Origin: Segatella albensis DSM 11370 = JCM 12258
Lineage (GTDB): Bacteria > Bacteroidota > Bacteroidia > Bacteroidales > Bacteroidaceae
Reading direction: 5' to 3'
Assembly (NCBI RefSeq): GCF_000426565.1
Contig: NZ_AUFP01000006.1
Span: 62,001-126,000 of the forward strand
Length of the DNA stretch: 64,000 nucleotides
In this document: positions 63,483 through 64,000 of the stretch, piece by piece
Layout of the letters: every line of letters begins with the position of its first letter
Numbering within the stretch: the first letter of the stretch is position 1
Made by a program: the position numbers and the translations under genes
Notes under the pieces: model-generated
What the model was told of the DNA's origin: nothing
Databases searched by the model: none
The model's input: the letters and a program-made list of their open reading frames with translations, nothing else

Positions 63483-64000
63483 CTAGAAGGTGAAGTGAAC
63501 ACCAGCCATAAACGTACGTGGGGTTGGGAATGAGCAGAAGTTATAACCAGGAGTGAATGTACCACCAGCATAATCTACGTTATATCCCTTATAACCCGTG
63601 AAGGTGAAGAGGTTCTGAGCTGAAACATATACGCGAACTGCAGAAACCATACCTCCAAACCATTTATCAGGCATGTTATACCCTAATTCTACATTGGCAA
63701 TTTTCCAATAGGCAGCATTCTGAATCTTTCGTGAACTGAACAAATCGTTCCAAGCCAAGGTCGCATTGTTTGAAGCATAAGTACGAGGAACACTTGAAAG
63801 ATAAGTACCTTCCGTAGAGAAGCGATTAGCATCAAGCATCGCAACATCCTTATTGCCGTAACCATAGCATGAGTTCAGACTGTTGTAGATATCGTCGGAA
63901 ACATGATAGTTCAAAGCACCGAAGCTCTGAATACTCAAATCGAAGTTCTTGTATTCCAAATGGGCGCTGATACCGAAGTTTATCTTTGGTAGACCACTGC
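63483..64000 (-). CDS. susC: SusC-like TonB-dependent receptor (C-terminal part)
   Basis: Partial gene running in from the right edge; 172 codons are visible, reading GLPKINFGISAHLEYKN and on. The final beta strands of an outer-membrane barrel are present, ending in GYNFCSFPTPRTFMAGVHFTF with a C-terminal Phe as needed for barrel insertion. Motifs WKIANVELGYNMP and VYVSAQNLFTFTGYKGY are typical of SusC/RagA C-termini. It imports arabino-oligosaccharides with SusD. The plug domain and signal peptide lie outside the window. Confidence 0.93.
   Translation of the reverse strand, partial: SGLPKINFGISAHLEYKNFDLSIQSFGALNYHVSDDIYNSLNSCYGYGNKDVAMLDANRFSTEGTYLSSVPRTYASNNATLAWNDLFSSRKIQNAAYWKIANVELGYNMPDKWFGGMVSAVRVYVSAQNLFTFTGYKGYNVDYAGGTFTPGYNFCSFPTPRTFMAGVHFTF

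Overview
The window looks like ordinary chromosome from a Prevotella/Segatella-type member of the Bacteroidales. Evidence for this is the AT-rich intergenic DNA, promoters of the Bacteroidetes form (TAnnTTTG at -7, in the best cases with TTTG 19-21 bp upstream), an Rnf complex with an RseC-like first gene, long-form PPi-dependent phosphofructokinase, KDO synthesis genes, a DUF5687-type membrane protein, and a SusC/SusD polysaccharide utilisation locus (PUL). I see no phage, insertion sequence, CRISPR array, rRNA or tRNA gene.

Layout. 1-2810 (minus): 5' part of an rnf operon (rseC-like, rnfB, rnfC, start of rnfD). 2963-9583: small unknowns, a GH25 lysozyme, pfp, an acyltransferase and a large secreted golvesin/amidase-like protein. 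9613-12780: a small unknown, a YgiQ-type radical SAM protein and an overlapping PP2C-like phosphatase. 12707-13918 (minus): MltF-like lytic transglycosylase lipoprotein. 14011-17198: hisG-hisD-hisC. 17195-22587 (minus): membrane protein, glycogen branching enzyme, YhcH-like protein, MORN-repeat protein and a very short sigma-70 factor. 22700-26672 (minus): tilS-kdsB-rlmI-exonuclease cluster. 26781-31375: ftsK, a LolA-like protein and a DUF5687-like membrane protein. 31345-33207 (minus): maf-kdsC-DUF2520 cluster. 33247-43069: GNAT/FemAB-like protein, TetR regulator divergent from malic enzyme, tcdA, MATE transporter, an outer-membrane FadL-like protein and a Tyr/Trp/Gly-rich secreted protein. 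43211-44080: prmA. 44081-45038: a 958-bp non-coding stretch with a candidate small RNA and a GC-rich repeat mosaic. 45039-49496 (minus): phosphate-type two-component system and a PiT phosphate transporter. 49747-53789: a RIC/hemerythrin-LuxR fusion regulator facing pflA-pflB. 54052-56937: M16 peptidase. 56980-64000 (minus): end of an arabinan-type PUL (GH43, GH43, surface glycan-binding lipoprotein, SusD, C-terminus of SusC).

How it fits together. The genes describe an anaerobic glycan fermenter: arabinan capture and cleavage, glycogen branching, PPi-PFK glycolysis, pyruvate-formate lyase, malic enzyme and Rnf-coupled energy conservation. Envelope functions recur (KDO, Lol-like carrier, lysozyme, lytic transglycosylase).

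Most interesting observations: (i) a YtfE/RIC-type di-iron domain fused to a LuxR DNA-binding domain beside the oxygen-sensitive pfl genes; (ii) three 7-bp repeats at 11-bp spacing, Pho-box-like in layout, just upstream of the PiT promoter; (iii) two unannotated promoter-to-terminator units that look like small RNAs (40095-40270 minus, 44144-44270 plus); (iv) the GC-rich repeat mosaic at 44495-44985; (v) a 22-bp tandem repeat built on GTTAAC at 37423-37532. No dramatic new multi-gene system is evident.
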